From positions 62,001 to 126,000 of the forward strand of contig JACKQL020000071.1 of NCBI GenBank assembly GCA_018296165.2: DNA of 64,000 bases, read 5' to 3'. The notes beneath the pieces were generated by a model, which searched no databases, was not told the DNA's origin, and worked only from the letters and a program-made list of their open reading frames with translations. Both the position numbers and the translations under genes were made by a program. Numbering within the stretch: the first letter of the stretch is position 1; the number at the start of each line of letters is the position of its first letter. This DNA is from Termitomyces sp. T153 (lineage: Eukaryota; Basidiomycota; Agaricomycetes; Agaricales; Lyophyllaceae). This document shows, one piece after another, positions 45,546 through 59,194 of this stretch.

Positions 45546-46230
45546 AGATCTGGTGGTCGTGTCATGAGATCTTGTGCTGTTGAATATCGATATGATTATG
45601 ATTGTGAGAGAGACTGTATCAGACGATTTCCCCGATGAGATACCGACTAATAGATATTTTTGCAATAGCACCATGAGTCAGTCAGTAATTTGTGTCGAGA
45701 CATTTCTCCTTTTCAGCTCCTTTGGATATTGTTCGTCAGGTACCCTTCGATTCGAATTCAAGGAGTGTTAGATACGGACAGATCTGGTGTTCGTGTCGTG
45801 TTGTGTTTGTGCTGTTGTGCTGTTGTGCTGTTGTGCTGTTGAATATCGATATGGTTATGAGAGTGAAAGAGACTGTATCAGACGATTTCCCCGATGAGAT
45901 ACCGACTAATAGATATTTTTGCAATAGCACCATGAGTCAGTCAGTAATTTGTGTCGAGACATTTCTCCTTTTCAGCTCCTTTCGATATTGTTCGTCAGGT
46001 ACGCTTCGATTCGAATTCAAGGAGTGTTAGATATAGACAGATCTGGTGTCCGTGTCGTGTTGTGCTGTTGTGCTGTTGAATATCGATATGGTTATGAGAG
46101 TGAAAGAGACTGTATCAAACAAGGAGATACTCCGTGGTTCTTCCCCCGATGAGATACTGACAAATAAATATTCAATGCAGGAGAATCATGAGTCAGTCAG
46201 TAATTTGTGTCTCGACTTCGCACTGGTGTC
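45546..46230 (+). repeat. Three tandem copies of a 234-259 bp segment
   Basis: The start AGATCTGGTG recurs at 45546, 45780 and 46039. Each copy contains TTGAATATCGATATG, GAGACTGTATCA and GAGTCAGTCAGTAATTTGTG. Copy 2 is longer because of a TGTGCTGT-type expansion (about 45807-45840). Copy 3 has lost its middle. The three similar open frames inside it are products of the duplication, not evidence of a gene. Confidence 0.9.
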
Positions 46231-49200
46231 ATGTAAATTCTCACTGCCTTGTTTCATAAAGCCTCGACTTTTGCACCAACTCAAATACCCACGAACTTTA
46301 GGCCATCTCTAAACTCCTGGACAACTCGAGTGGTATTCCAGATTACATAGAACTTGGCAATAGGCTAATTCAAATGTCCTCTGCCGATAACTGACCAGAA
46401 CAAACGATCATTGTTCGCAAAACCAGAACCAAAACAAAAGATGGCTGTGGAGAACAGATGACGCCTGATAGTCGTATAGAGTAAAATGCATCATCGGGAG
46501 TTGATATGACTCCCGCCAGGTAGAACGATCACGATCGCCAAAATAAATTTTATTAGATTACTTCACGAATGGAGAGACAGAGACGTGACAGCTGTCCAGC
46601 AGAAACCCCCGGAAGGATGCATATGCCGAGATTAGAGTTGTACATCACAGTAAGCAATATACCCGGTACCGCCGTATATCATTTCGGATTCGCTTGATCA
46701 TCATTATACTTTTTGAAAAGATATAAATTAAAAGGTGTTTCGGATTGGGAGGAGGTAAGGAGTGGGCTGTGGGTTTGAAGGATCGCCTTGAGAGGAGGTA
46801 ATCATAATCTCATCTAGCGTTAATCTTTGGAATGATTATCGTTTTGAGAGGCTTCGAGACGTACAGTAACCTGAGGCCGACGACGAAGTGACCGTGCACA
46901 GCAACAGATATTATAGTCCCGATGTTGTTTCGAGATCTGATGAGCGCACAAAAAGCCTGAGAGGAACATGTCACCGGCCACTGAAGAAACGACATAGATG
47001 CATCATGCTTATGTCCGAAAGACTTGAACGCAGATCTTGGTACTGATTGATTATCAAAAGCGCTTAGATAGATCAGGGGGTGGACAAGATTCAAGTATTT
47101 CAGAATTCAGCGTGGCCGTGCTTGCGTACGTTTTTTCATTGGGCTCCTCTCCTCAGAAGCTGTGTCCCCAGACGGGCACTGCAAAAAGAAGTTCGTATTT
47201 GCATGTGTGGTGACAGGTTTACATCAGGGGTGAACGAACCAAATAGTCGAAGTGATCGCTTGTTGGGTTTAGACCATGCTCGGCCCGCAGGAAGCAGTGT
47301 TTTCTCTTCTGATAATAATAGCACACATTATTGTCGTGCCACCATTCATGACAAACCCAGTTTCTTGGGTCCTTGTTACCCTCTCAGACACTGATCTTGT
47401 AATATGAAATCACTATCGTTAAATCTAGTACCCGGAAGTCACTATCGTTAGATCTAGTACCGAGTTCGACCAAGATAAAACTGCGGTAATTAGAAGAAAG
47501 GGCTTGTCCTACGTTAGACACGGGTCCAAGGCTCCACCGCTACATTAGTCGTCGGACGAAGCATCGAATCACCGGACGAAAGTGAGAATCGTCGATGCAA
47601 AGCGTCCAGATACAATTTATCCTGATTCAGAATGAAGATCATCTGTGATAGAAATGCACACTCACGTATTATAACAAAGGAACTGGTGGTGGAGGTCTGT
47701 CTGACGAATGGAAGACAAACTCAGATCTGCAAGCGTGCATATATTAATCCTGATCAAAAGAACGAAGCTTTGCAGATGCATGCGGTTGTCCAATAGAAAT
47801 TAGGGGCTCCGGCTCTCCGTCCAAGTAGCTCGTGCGCTTCTGTACAGAGTGGAATCACATGCACTAACTTGGATGTTTTCAAGAGGTCATTCGAGGTGTA
47901 CTCGAGATGTCAATCTGAAGAGAACAACGTTCATTGGCTCGGAGTTCCAGTTGGGTCCTCCCAGTCCGGTAACTTGATGAAAAATCTCGCTGACTTCTTG
48001 GTTCATACAAAGCCACCATCCTTTTCTCCAAACTCGTCAGAATAACCTTTACTCGAGGTCATCTTCTATCTGTACGTTTCATGGGAACCGTGTCCGGGTG
48101 CTTCAGCGATAATAATTGATATCATGAGACGAAGTGGAGTCTTGATGATCAAACAACGAAACGCAGCAGAACTGTTCTTTCAAGCGCTCTATCTGTCTTA
48201 CTCAACTCCATGATTCAGCATTTGAACGAGATTAGCTAGCACAGATCGTGTGTCCTCAGTCAGAAACAGCCACAAGCTTCGGGGTCTTGAGTTTTGTCTA
48301 CTTTACCTCAGGTCTAGTTTAGCGTGTCAATTTGAAGTTTTTCACTGAGATGCTATGTTACCCTCTCATCCTCAGTGGCCATGTCCTCTCATCCGTCTCA
48401 ACACGTCAATATGGACTTCTCAAAAATGCGTGCCATATCCTCTCGACTTCAAGGCAGCTTTCTCAAGCGTACAAAACACTTACTACCTCGTCTATGGCGT
48501 TAGAAGGCAGCGAATCAACATTGACGCGCATCAAAAACAGTTCCCCCCAGCCAGTCAGCTAGTTTCGTAGTTTCGTTGTCCAGATCATGGTTCCTAGGGT
48601 CAGTATAGTAAAATAAAAGTATCAGCCCAATCTTCTTACACTCTTCCAGCTCCGGTCTTAGTTGACGAGCAACTTCATTTAGCGCTGTTGAAACAGTGTT
48701 GGTGAGATTTTGCCTGTTTCTTGTGACACAATCGCTCAATCTCATAATTTGCGTGGAGGATGCATTGTAGTCTCGCATATGGTGATGAGGCCAGTCCCGG
48801 GCATACCCTGCCTGTGCATTGTAAATTGTATCTCGACATACAGGTTGCTTTTTTGACGGATTACGGCGCGCGGCTCAAGGCCGCCTTTTATAATCGAGTA
48901 TACCGGTCAATATTTGTCACATCCTTTCCCCAATTCCCTGCCATTGTAAGTTGCGGCATTCTTCGGGAAGCGTCCGTAACCACACCTAGTATTGTCCTTT
49001 GTGGAGTTCCTAATGTGTCCTGAATTGAATACTGCTTCTGAATGTCCCTTTCAATCAAATACACTTCAGGAGTATTCTTGCAATAGCCAGCTCAAAGCTT
49101 TCTCCTGTTTGATAAACCGGTCTCTCTTACTCTATTAGACTTGTTATGAGCCCAACAATGTGGACTTACGATAATTAAAACTAACCATACGTGCTGGAGT

Positions 49201-49238
49201 ATGTGATCACGAAAACAAGAGGTCTAATATTGGATCAA
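46231..49238. other. Gene-poor stretch
   Basis: About 3 kb with no firmly supported gene. A minus-strand frame at 48515-48778 (with LSDCVTRNRQNLTNTVSTAL, NEVARQLRPELEECKK) has protein-like composition and could be an exon or remnant of an unrecognised gene. A direct repeat, AAATCTAGTACC/GATCTAGTACC preceded by CACTATCGTTA, lies at about 47409-47462. Confidence 0.35.
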
Positions 49239-49320
49239 GCCGCTGTAGCACAATGGTAGTGCGTTGCTTTCCTATATAGATAGCAGGCAAAGGTTGCGAG
49301 TTCGATCCCCGTCAGCGGTT
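49239..49320 (+). tRNA. Intron-containing tRNA, probable anticodon CCT (Arg)
   Basis: Acceptor arm GCCGCTG pairs with CAGCGGT (first pair G:U). The D arm is GCAC/GTGC around AATGGTA, and the anticodon stem TTGCT/GGCAA. The loop begins TT-CCT-A, followed by a 10-base intron (49275-49284) and A. The T arm contains GTTCGATCC with one A-C mismatch. The A box TAGCACAATGG and B box GTTCGATCC are intact, and a T5 pol III terminator follows at about 49343. By loop geometry the anticodon is CCT (codon AGG, Arg). The body resembles fungal tRNA-Gly, so identity needs a covariance-model check. Confidence 0.8.
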
Positions 49321-49342
49321 CTGATATAATGCCCTCAGCGTA

Positions 49343-49347
49343 TTTTT
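49343..49347 (+). terminator. Pol III T-run terminator
   Basis: Five T residues 23 bases after the tRNA 3' end. Confidence 0.6.
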
Positions 49348-49489
49348 GCGTGCAAAGATGGACGAACTCCGACTTATCATCTTTTATTAGGTCAGACTAG
49401 ATCTGAAATTTGAAAGACTGAACCTTGTTCAGTCGTTCCTTTCCGCGCGTCAAGTCCTCTTATAGTGTATCCTGACAACTCACAGTAAC

Positions 49490-50495
<1,006 letters not shown>

Positions 50496-50648
50496 TGAAT
50501 GGACTTGAAGATGTATATCAGTATGTAGATTTGACTAACTTTCTGCATGGGAACCTCTTCGGAGACTATTAAATTATTTATGTTTTCAGAAAATTATATC
50601 ACGTGTAGATGGCTTGAACACCAGTAAACATCGCCTGATCTCCACGCA

Positions 50649-51971
50649 ATGGACAACCTTAAAGAGCTCTTTGCCAAAGTTCCTTCAGAATACCAGTGGC
50701 CTGTGGAATTCTGTGCAGTTGTTACAGTCGTCGTTTGGGTCGCGTCTCTCATTACCTCAAATGTTTCCCAAGTCGATCGTCTGTGGACGTTCCTGCCATT
50801 CATCTACACCGCCTACTATGCTCTTTTGCCTCTATGGCCTCAAGAGCCTTCATTCTTTCTATGTCCCTACACACCAAAGAGTCTTGGTTGGGCGACAGCC
50901 AGAGACTTCAGTCCCAGGGCAGTTTTGATGCTTGGGCTAATCTTTCTATGGATGATTAGGTATCTTAGCATTTCGAGCTGTCTTGTGATTCTACTCAACC
51001 TCAATAGACTTTCATACAATACGAATCGACGTGGCCTCTTCAGGCTGTAAGGCCCTCTTATTTCGCGTCTCGCATCATGTCTCAAATTTTCGCAGGCAGG
51101 ACGAAGATTACCGTTGGGCTGTTCTCCGCACCAAAGTTCCACAGTGGCTTTTCCAAATCATCAATCTCACGTTTATCGCTGCGACTCAAAACGTTCTTCT
51201 ACTTCTCCTCAGCTTTCCAACCAAAGTTGCATCTACCTTTCAGCCACATAGCCCTCTTGCCACATCGGATTACATTCTCGCTGTACTTGCGCTGGTAGAT
51301 TTGGCATTTGAATTTACCGCAGACAACCAACAGTGGGCATTTCATCAGTACAAGCACGCGTATCTGCCTGCTGAAAGTGAGAATGGAACATCTGTTGAAC
51401 CATACGACAAGAAGAAACAATGGCTGGGCGCTCGTTTAGACTTTACACCAGCAGATGCTAAGCGCGGTTTCGTCACTCGCGGTCTGTGGGCATACTCACG
51501 TCACCCCAACTTTCTCTGCGAGCAATTCTTCTGGGTGTGTTCATTCTTCCCAATCGCAACAATTTCTGACAATAACATATTCAGTGGATAATCACCTTTT
51601 TCCCGTTTCTGTCGCCCCCGGAGCCAAATTTCATTTTCACATCCTTCCCATGGCACCTCGTCCCCTCCCTCTCCGCCATCCTTCAAAACTTCCCCTATAC
51701 GCTCTATCCCCTCCTATCCCATCTCTCCGAGCCCCTTTCTGACTTTGTGCCGGCTTTGGCGCTCTCCTCACTCTTCTTCTCCTCCACCCTTTTTACGGAG
51801 TCTATCAGCGTGGGCAAGTATCCGAAGGAGTACAAGGCATATCAGGAGCGAGTGGGTATGTTCAGCCCACTGCGGACATGGGAGAAGGGGCTCGTACTTG
51901 CCTGGCGTGGGCGGAAGAAAGAAGTTGACGACATTGTTTGGGGTGAGGGAAATAAAGAGAAGAAGGAGTAG
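50649..51971 (+). CDS. DUF1295 / steroid 5-alpha-reductase-like membrane protein
   Basis: Exons 50649-50959, 51008-51046, 51096-51534 and 51585-51971 total 1176 bases (391 residues). Helices include FCAVVTVVVWVASLI, FLPFIYTAYYALLPLW, AVLMLGLIFLWMI, LFQIINLTFIAATQNVLLLL and DYILAVLALVDLAFEF. Family marks are VDRLWTF near the N-terminus, LSYNTNRRGLF, QDEDYRWAVLR, FEFTADNQQW and the C-terminal GLWAYSRHPNFLCEQFFWW, then GKYPKEYKAYQERVGMFSP. Members are predicted ER-membrane NADPH-dependent reductases of unknown substrate. Exon 2 is a 39-base micro-exon. Confidence 0.92.
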
Positions 51972-52687
51972 ATAATTGTTGTGTGAAGGTTTGAGAGATA
52001 GAAGATGAACTTGAGATCACGGTTTGTGAGTCTTGTGTTTTAGTTGGACCTGTATCAATATCAAATATGAGTATAACTATGTGAGTGTCCCCACTCGAAA
52101 GTTGTGACATTCAAGCAAATCGACGTGTGATGCCATCCTGTATCCTCAGCCAAACCCGCATTTTCGTTCTCCCGCTCTGGATTCAGTTCATATATCGAAC
52201 TGATACGACAACTGAGACCTCATCATAGTCCCTTCAAATCTCGATCAAGTATTCCAGTTCTATCTCCTCACGCACACTCGAGTAACGTCTATCAGCTCTC
52301 TAGGTATTTCTTCATACACCATGTATCTCGCATAGGATGCAAGAGCGTTCTGTTTAATGAGCGAAAAAATCAAGTGGTCTTCTACCTCAGGTTGCGCGAA
52401 ACGCCTAGTTGAATCGTAGGTATCTGATGAACGTAGAAGGCAGCTACATTTCGTCGACTTTGATACAGGAAGATTGGATCGCAGTCACAAATGTTGAGAT
52501 GGTCAGGACGTGACCAAGATCTGTAGAGTCTGACAGCGATTCAGTCATCCGGAATCCTTGCATGTGTCTTTTGTAATGCCCAAAAGTTGTGACGCACAAT
52601 AATGATATGTAGTACTATGCGTCGTCTCGAGTGATCCAGCTCTCGATAGTTCGAAGTGATAAAGTGCCACTATCGACGATCGTCCTC
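51972..52687. other. Intergenic between convergent genes
   Basis: 3' flanks of the DUF1295 gene and of the GPI-type gene. No gene or repeat seen. Confidence 0.4.
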
Positions 52688-53733
52688 TTACATTAAATCC
52701 ACGATAGAAGCAACCAGGCCTGAGATAACCAAGAACGCGGCCAAAGACATTGCGGACCCACGACGAGGAGCAGCGTTCTTTTTCGTTGGAGTGGGGGTAG
52801 GGGTGGTCGTAAATGTGGGTGTAGACGTCGTCGACGCGAATGAGGACGTTGTTACCGAGATTGCAGGGTTGGTAGTCGAGGTCACATTCTTGGCTATAGC
52901 ACCAGAAGCAGCAGAGACCAAGCCAGGAGGGATTCCACCATCTGTTGGAGACGTTGGCACAGTGGAATATAAACATGATTTCAACTAGGTACTCACCAAC
53001 AAATGATGCGCCACAAAGTTCAGTGGCACGTTTGATGTCACTGGTCGAGAACGAACCAGGCATCGTCTGGTTCATCAAGGTGAACGCGCCCTTCATGCAG
53101 TCAGTGCAGATAACACTTGAGGGGAAACCCTCCTTGACCAAGTTGGCAATTGAACGGATGTCCGTGACGTTGAGATTCATGGTACCAGTAAGCACCTCGA
53201 CGTTCCTGAGCGTCCCCGTGACACAATTTATGCCTCCACTATTGGAACTATCCCATCATCAGAGAGCGTCGAGTATATGAATAAAAACTCACTCCTTCAA
53301 GCAAGCGACCTCCCGCACAGTCTTATATCCGGCCTTGACAGTCGCAATCGTCTGCTGTATGCGAGAAGATGAGAGACCGAACTCATCCGAGCAACTCGTA
53401 GTAAGGTTGCTGAGGACAGCGATGAGGGTATCGTCACTACATGCCGGAGCACCGCACATACTCTCGAGCCAAGTATCAAGATACCCAATGACTGACTCTG
53501 GACCATTGCCAGCGCCTATCATGACTGTGAGGAGCTGGGCGGGTTTCAAGCACGTGTGGGCAGCAGGATCTTGTCCGATAGCCATGAGTGAGTTCATGCA
53601 TCCAATCGAATATCTACGCATCGGGAACGCATCACCTCAGGTTCTCGAGAATAAAATCATCTTTGAATGAGACATACGAGTTTGCAGACACAAAACCAAT
53701 CAGGGCAACGATCGTGATAGCACGGAACATCAT
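52688..53733 (-). CDS. Secreted Cys-rich protein with probable GPI anchor
   Basis: Exons 53678-53733, 53293-53613, 52997-53247 and 52688-52941 sum to 882 bases (293 residues). The N-terminus MMFRAITIVALIGFVSA is a signal peptide. The body has paired Cys motifs (MCGAPACSDDT, LTTSCSDEFG, VICTDCMKGAF) and Asn-glycosylation sites (NLTT, NVTD, NQTM). It ends with a Thr/Pro-rich stalk (STPTFTTTPTPTPT) and the hydrophobic tail SLAAFLVISGLVASIVDLM, as for GPI attachment. Similar basidiomycete surface proteins have no known biochemical role. A degenerate relative lies about 1.2 kb away. Confidence 0.82.
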
Positions 53734-54719
53734 ATTTGATTGGAGAAGGGCAATGAGAATGACCGTTCAACGGTGTCGAGAGAGTGGGTGAGATATCAAA
53801 TCTGGAGAATATTCATGCGCGGATGATCCTTTTATATGTAATCGCCAGCACAGCGTTGCTAGGATGTCTGTTTCATCAACCCGTCAGGAAATAAGTACCA
53901 AGAGATCACTCAAAATCAAAAACAAGGGGTTTGACGAGATCTGCGATTTCCAGGTTTAACGATGGTTCGCCTACTAATTTTTTCCTTGTATATATGCAGA
54001 CCGAAAGATCTGTTCATCAGTCGAAAGTAGTATATAATAAGCAATCTCCCGTAGAAATAGGAAAGAATCGCTTCTTCGACCATCCACTTCAAGACGGGGA
54101 AAATCTTGATTGATCAAAGGACCGACGGAGACCGACATCACATCAAGAACTCACAGGACGGATGAAACACAGAAGAACATGTGTTTCGAGTGCAAGACTC
54201 GAGATTCGTGGGTTGAAAATACAATTTTCGATGATTAGAACAAGGTGGATCTGAAGACTAACCTAACGATAGAGTAATTACAGTCACCGTCAGCGCAACA
54301 AAGCACCCAGAGCAGTTGTAGAGTTGTCAAACACACCAGCCAATCCTATTTTTAGCAGGTGTTGTTTCTGGATCAAAGCGTCAAACTTCACCCTTGGAGA
54401 GCTCAAAGCGTAAACTCTGGTGGTATCAATGCTACACATTTCTGTAAGAGCAGTGAACAGAGTACACGGAGTCCGGAAAGTCAATTTGTATGTTCTGTAC
54501 CTAGGGCCTTCCGGTCAAGTTGGCAAACAATCCCGACGTAGAATTCGCTGATGTGTAATCGTTCACTGAACGTTTGCAGAGCGATAGAACGTCGTCGGAT
54601 CGTATCTTTTGCGTTAGCCTCGAGCATGCCGATGAAGAAGCCTTGCAACCGAAAGGGTACCGGAAGGTTAGCAATTGTTGATCAGGGTAGGTATCACACG
54701 ATTCGCTACGGAACTGATA
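53734..54719. other. Intergenic, no gene recognised
   Basis: Promoter side of the GPI-type gene (AATATTCATGCG and TTTTATATG near 53805-53840), then unassigned sequence. A minus-strand frame at 54290-54484 might belong to the decayed relative that follows. Confidence 0.35.
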
Positions 54720-54960
54720 TTAAACTACGGGCGCAAACAAAAGAAATTGCACCCCTTCGAACACATGATCTCGTGAACGTTTGGAGTAGACGTATGGCAC
54801 GCCGTGGATATTGTCCAACCCTAAGAGAAGGTCGCGTTGGAAGCACACGTCGATATTCTTGACAGGAGCCGCGATGGTGTCATCGCTACATCGTTTGGCA
54901 GAACACATGTTCGTTACCCAACCGTCAATCGTACTGAGGGTCGCGCTCGACAGAGAGACC
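54720..54960 (-). pseudogene. Fragment related to the Cys-rich GPI-type gene
   Basis: A minus-strand frame reads NMCSAKRCSDDTIAAPVKNI and continues DVCFQRDLLLGLDNIHG. It parallels SMCGAPACSDDTLIAVLSNL, TTSCSDEFG of the intact gene at the same spacing (MC-x3/4-CSDDT). No signal peptide, stalk or hydrophobic tail could be joined to it. Treated as a truncated or decayed paralogue; an undetected multi-exon gene is possible. Confidence 0.35.
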
Positions 54961-55149
54961 GAGTACTATACAAGGCCGATTGACCGAGATCGAGATTAAA
55001 ACTGCGTTGCATCCTAAAGAAACGCGAAATATAAGAATCGCACAGCATCGGCAAACGGCAGAGGGAGAAGAAGGGAAAGTTTTGTTGATCCAAGAGGCTG
55101 CTGACAAACACTCAGGAGTAAGTATGGGTCCAGGCAGCATCACTGCCAA

Positions 55150-56098
55150 ATGTCTTCCTCGTCGTTCACCATGGCCTATGACTCAACGTCTATTCTCGTT
55201 CAGACATTTTCTCCATTCCCTTCACTTACTCTGACGGTCCCGTCATCAACTCTTATATCAGATGTACCTTTATACCTCCAAGAACGCTATCATGACCTAC
55301 CGTTCAATGACTCTTCTCGCTATGTACTTTCAACCCACAGGGGTTGTGCAATTCCACCCCATGCTGCAGTCTGCTCGCTTCATGCGGACGAGGCCGACAC
55401 AGCTTCAACGCATAACTTTGTGTCTCTACGTCTGACCCCTCGTCTTCTTGGTGGCAAGGGTGGCTTTGGATCTCAGCTCAGGGCTGCTGGAGGTCGCATG
55501 AGCAGCCAGAAGACGAGCAACAATGACTCGTGTAGGGATTTGAATGGCAGGAGGCTGAGCACCATAAAGGAAGCTAAGAAGTATGTTACCCGTTTCCTCA
55601 TGTTTCGTTAGCCCTCCTGACCATTATGAAAGGCTTGCGGAATATCTTGAAGCCGAGCCAGAGAGGGTAGCCGCCAAAGCTGCGGCACAGAAAGCCAAGC
55701 TCGAGGCCCTCGAGCGCAAACTTGGCATTGTGCCTTCAAGTGTTTCCGGCAGTAAATCGGCAGGCGAGTCGTATCGGAATATTGGGACAGATGCGCCACC
55801 TGTTCTTGCGGGAACGAAACATCGACTAGAGGACACAGAGTATCTCGAGCAGAGCAGAGAACTCACGGAGGGTGTTAAGAATGCTGTGACGACTGGTCAG
55901 TGTTCATCCTGATTTCGAGAGGACAATTCTTCGATGGATGATGATTTTATATGATCAGCACTACTCAAGAAAAAGAAGAAAGCCAAGCTAGCTAATATGA
56001 CAGCCACGGATGCGGCCCCTCCTGGAAAAAAGACCGCGGCGAAAGTTGAAAAGCCCCTTGTCGAGGCTGCACCTGTCTCAGAGGCTGTCGGAGCATGA
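55150..56098 (+). CDS. SDE2: Sde2-type protein with cleavable ubiquitin-like N-terminus
   Basis: Exons 55150-55580, 55612-55895 and 55959-56098 sum to 855 bases (284 residues). Sde2 is made as a precursor whose ubiquitin-like fold is cut off by deubiquitinases after a Gly-Gly; the released C-terminal part joins spliceosomes and supports telomere silencing and genome stability. Here the N-terminal about 100 residues form the UBL (ILVQTFSPFPSLTLTVPSST to VSLRLTPRLLGG). The junction is LLGGKGGFGSQLRAAGGRMS, so the new N-terminus would be KGGFGSQLRA. The middle is helical (YERLAEYLEAEPERVAAKAA, QKAKLEALERKLG), and the C-terminus is Lys/Ala-rich (LLKKKKKAKLAN). It starts at MSSSSFTMAYD; the internal Met at residue 8 is also possible. 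Confidence 0.9.
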
Positions 56099-56609
56099 GT
56101 TTCGTATATCACCTTGTTACATGGTTCTTAAGCATGGCATTTTGATTGTTATCTATCACGGGCACGCTTTGCAGATTCATAAACTGTTTCCCACTATCTA
56201 TGCAAAGTCTATACACCCTTTGTGCTTAAAGTCACGGTGAAATCAGAATTGTCTTCCGGGCCGGATTAACGTTGATACATGATTTGGAAACATTCTGAGA
56301 GGAATTGGAGCCGCCCTGAAATTCATTGTATACCCTCATTGAAAGTCGACACATCCTGCTGTCCAACTAGCTATAGATATAGCTATAGATATTATTTTGA
56401 TATTTGTCGGCGCCACCTTGCATAGACTTATCCCAGACCTTTTTGCCAAGCCGACGGATCGTCGGCCGATCGATGTGCGTCACGTGTTTTCTGAATAATT
56501 CTGATTCTGATTTGCCGCCGAGTCAGATGTGCTGCCAAAATTTGCAGAAAACTTTTATACGCATTCAAAAGTAACTCCATCACTCCCTTGACTTCACTTT
56601 TGCCTTATA
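56099..56609. other. Intergenic upstream of homocitrate synthase
   Basis: No gene. AGCTATAGATATAGCTATAGA (20 core bases, inverted and direct repeat character) lies at about 56371-56391. The last 100 bases are the promoter/leader of the next gene. Confidence 0.4.
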
Positions 56610-58315
<1,706 letters not shown>

Positions 58316-58560
58316 TATGAAGATGCATAATGCACTTGTAAATCGTTGGGGAATGGTAGGGAGGAGAGGACCCATGCTGTATTTGTAGAAAAAGGACTTG
58401 ATTGATCCTACTCAAGTCCACTGTCTTATCTATTGCAAAATTGAATCTAGCTATGTTTATATCACATACTGAACTTGCGTATACATCAATTTCTTGCTGG
58501 ATGGGCCTGTCAAGAGTTGACTGATTAACTTGCTTTCTCTTGTTGTAGGCGGTTACAGGT
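58316..58560. other. 3' flank of homocitrate synthase
   Basis: No gene seen; the transition into the P450 relic. Confidence 0.4.
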
Positions 58561-58585
58561 AATTATCGTCGTAATTCTTGTATAA

Positions 58586-59194
58586 TCTCTGGCGACTACG
58601 CGCAGATTTTTGAGGCAAAGAAGGCGTTGATGGAAGGTGAGGCTGCTCGGAATCAGGTTGTGCGAGCGGAAGATACTATTATCAGCATTCTGGTCCATGA
58701 TTATTTCCTCACAGAATCTTTCCGCAGCGAAGGCAAATTTGGCACAAGGTGTTTGACAGAGAGATCTGAAGACGAGTGTATCAACGTCCTTGACATTTGA
58801 AATGTCATTCATCTTTGCTGCCACTGATACGACATCCGATGCACTTTCACACACTCTGCACCTCTTGGCATTGCACCCTGATATACAAGAGCGCCTTAGG
58901 GCGGAAGTCACTGAGGCACGTAAAGCGCATAACGGGGATATACCCAACGATGATCTAATTTCACTTCCTTTCATTGATGCAGTCTGCCGAGAAACTCTTC
59001 GTTATGAGGGCGGCTCAATTCATGTGGGTACAGTTTGGTACAGTTTGAAAATGGCACGTTTGAGCATGATTCCAAGTCCGCTGTTGGCCGAGTATGCCGC
59101 CAGGAACCATTTCGGTCGCTTAGCAGAGCCTTCCACAAATGGGAACCGTTGCCGTCCGGTTGAGAACACTTACGATGGCCCGGTCGCTGATTGA
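58586..59194 (+). pseudogene. Truncated cytochrome P450
   Basis: A frame at about 58590-58735 gives FEAKKALMEGEAARNQVV and DTIISILVHDYFLTES. A second frame from about 58784 holds the I-helix FIFAATDTTSDALSHTLHLL, with the oxygen-binding A-A-T-D-T-T pattern. LALHPDIQERLRAEVTEA and LPFIDAVCRETLR, the K-helix ExxR, follow. After ETLR the similarity stops: no PERF region and no FxxGxRxCxG heme-binding Cys are present before the stop at 59194. The N-terminal membrane anchor and the A-H helices are also missing. The remaining piece cannot bind heme. It lies at the edge of the CpG-poor, transposon-rich segment, which may have caused the truncation. Confidence 0.8.

Noticed and set aside
45574..46312. 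Three similar open frames
   Set aside because: They are copies of one duplicated non-coding segment; the frames carry no motif and end with the repeat.
56371..56391. AGCTATAGATATAGCTATAG repeat as a regulatory site
   Set aside because: Short A/T-rich self-similar sequence, common by chance, with no link to a known factor.
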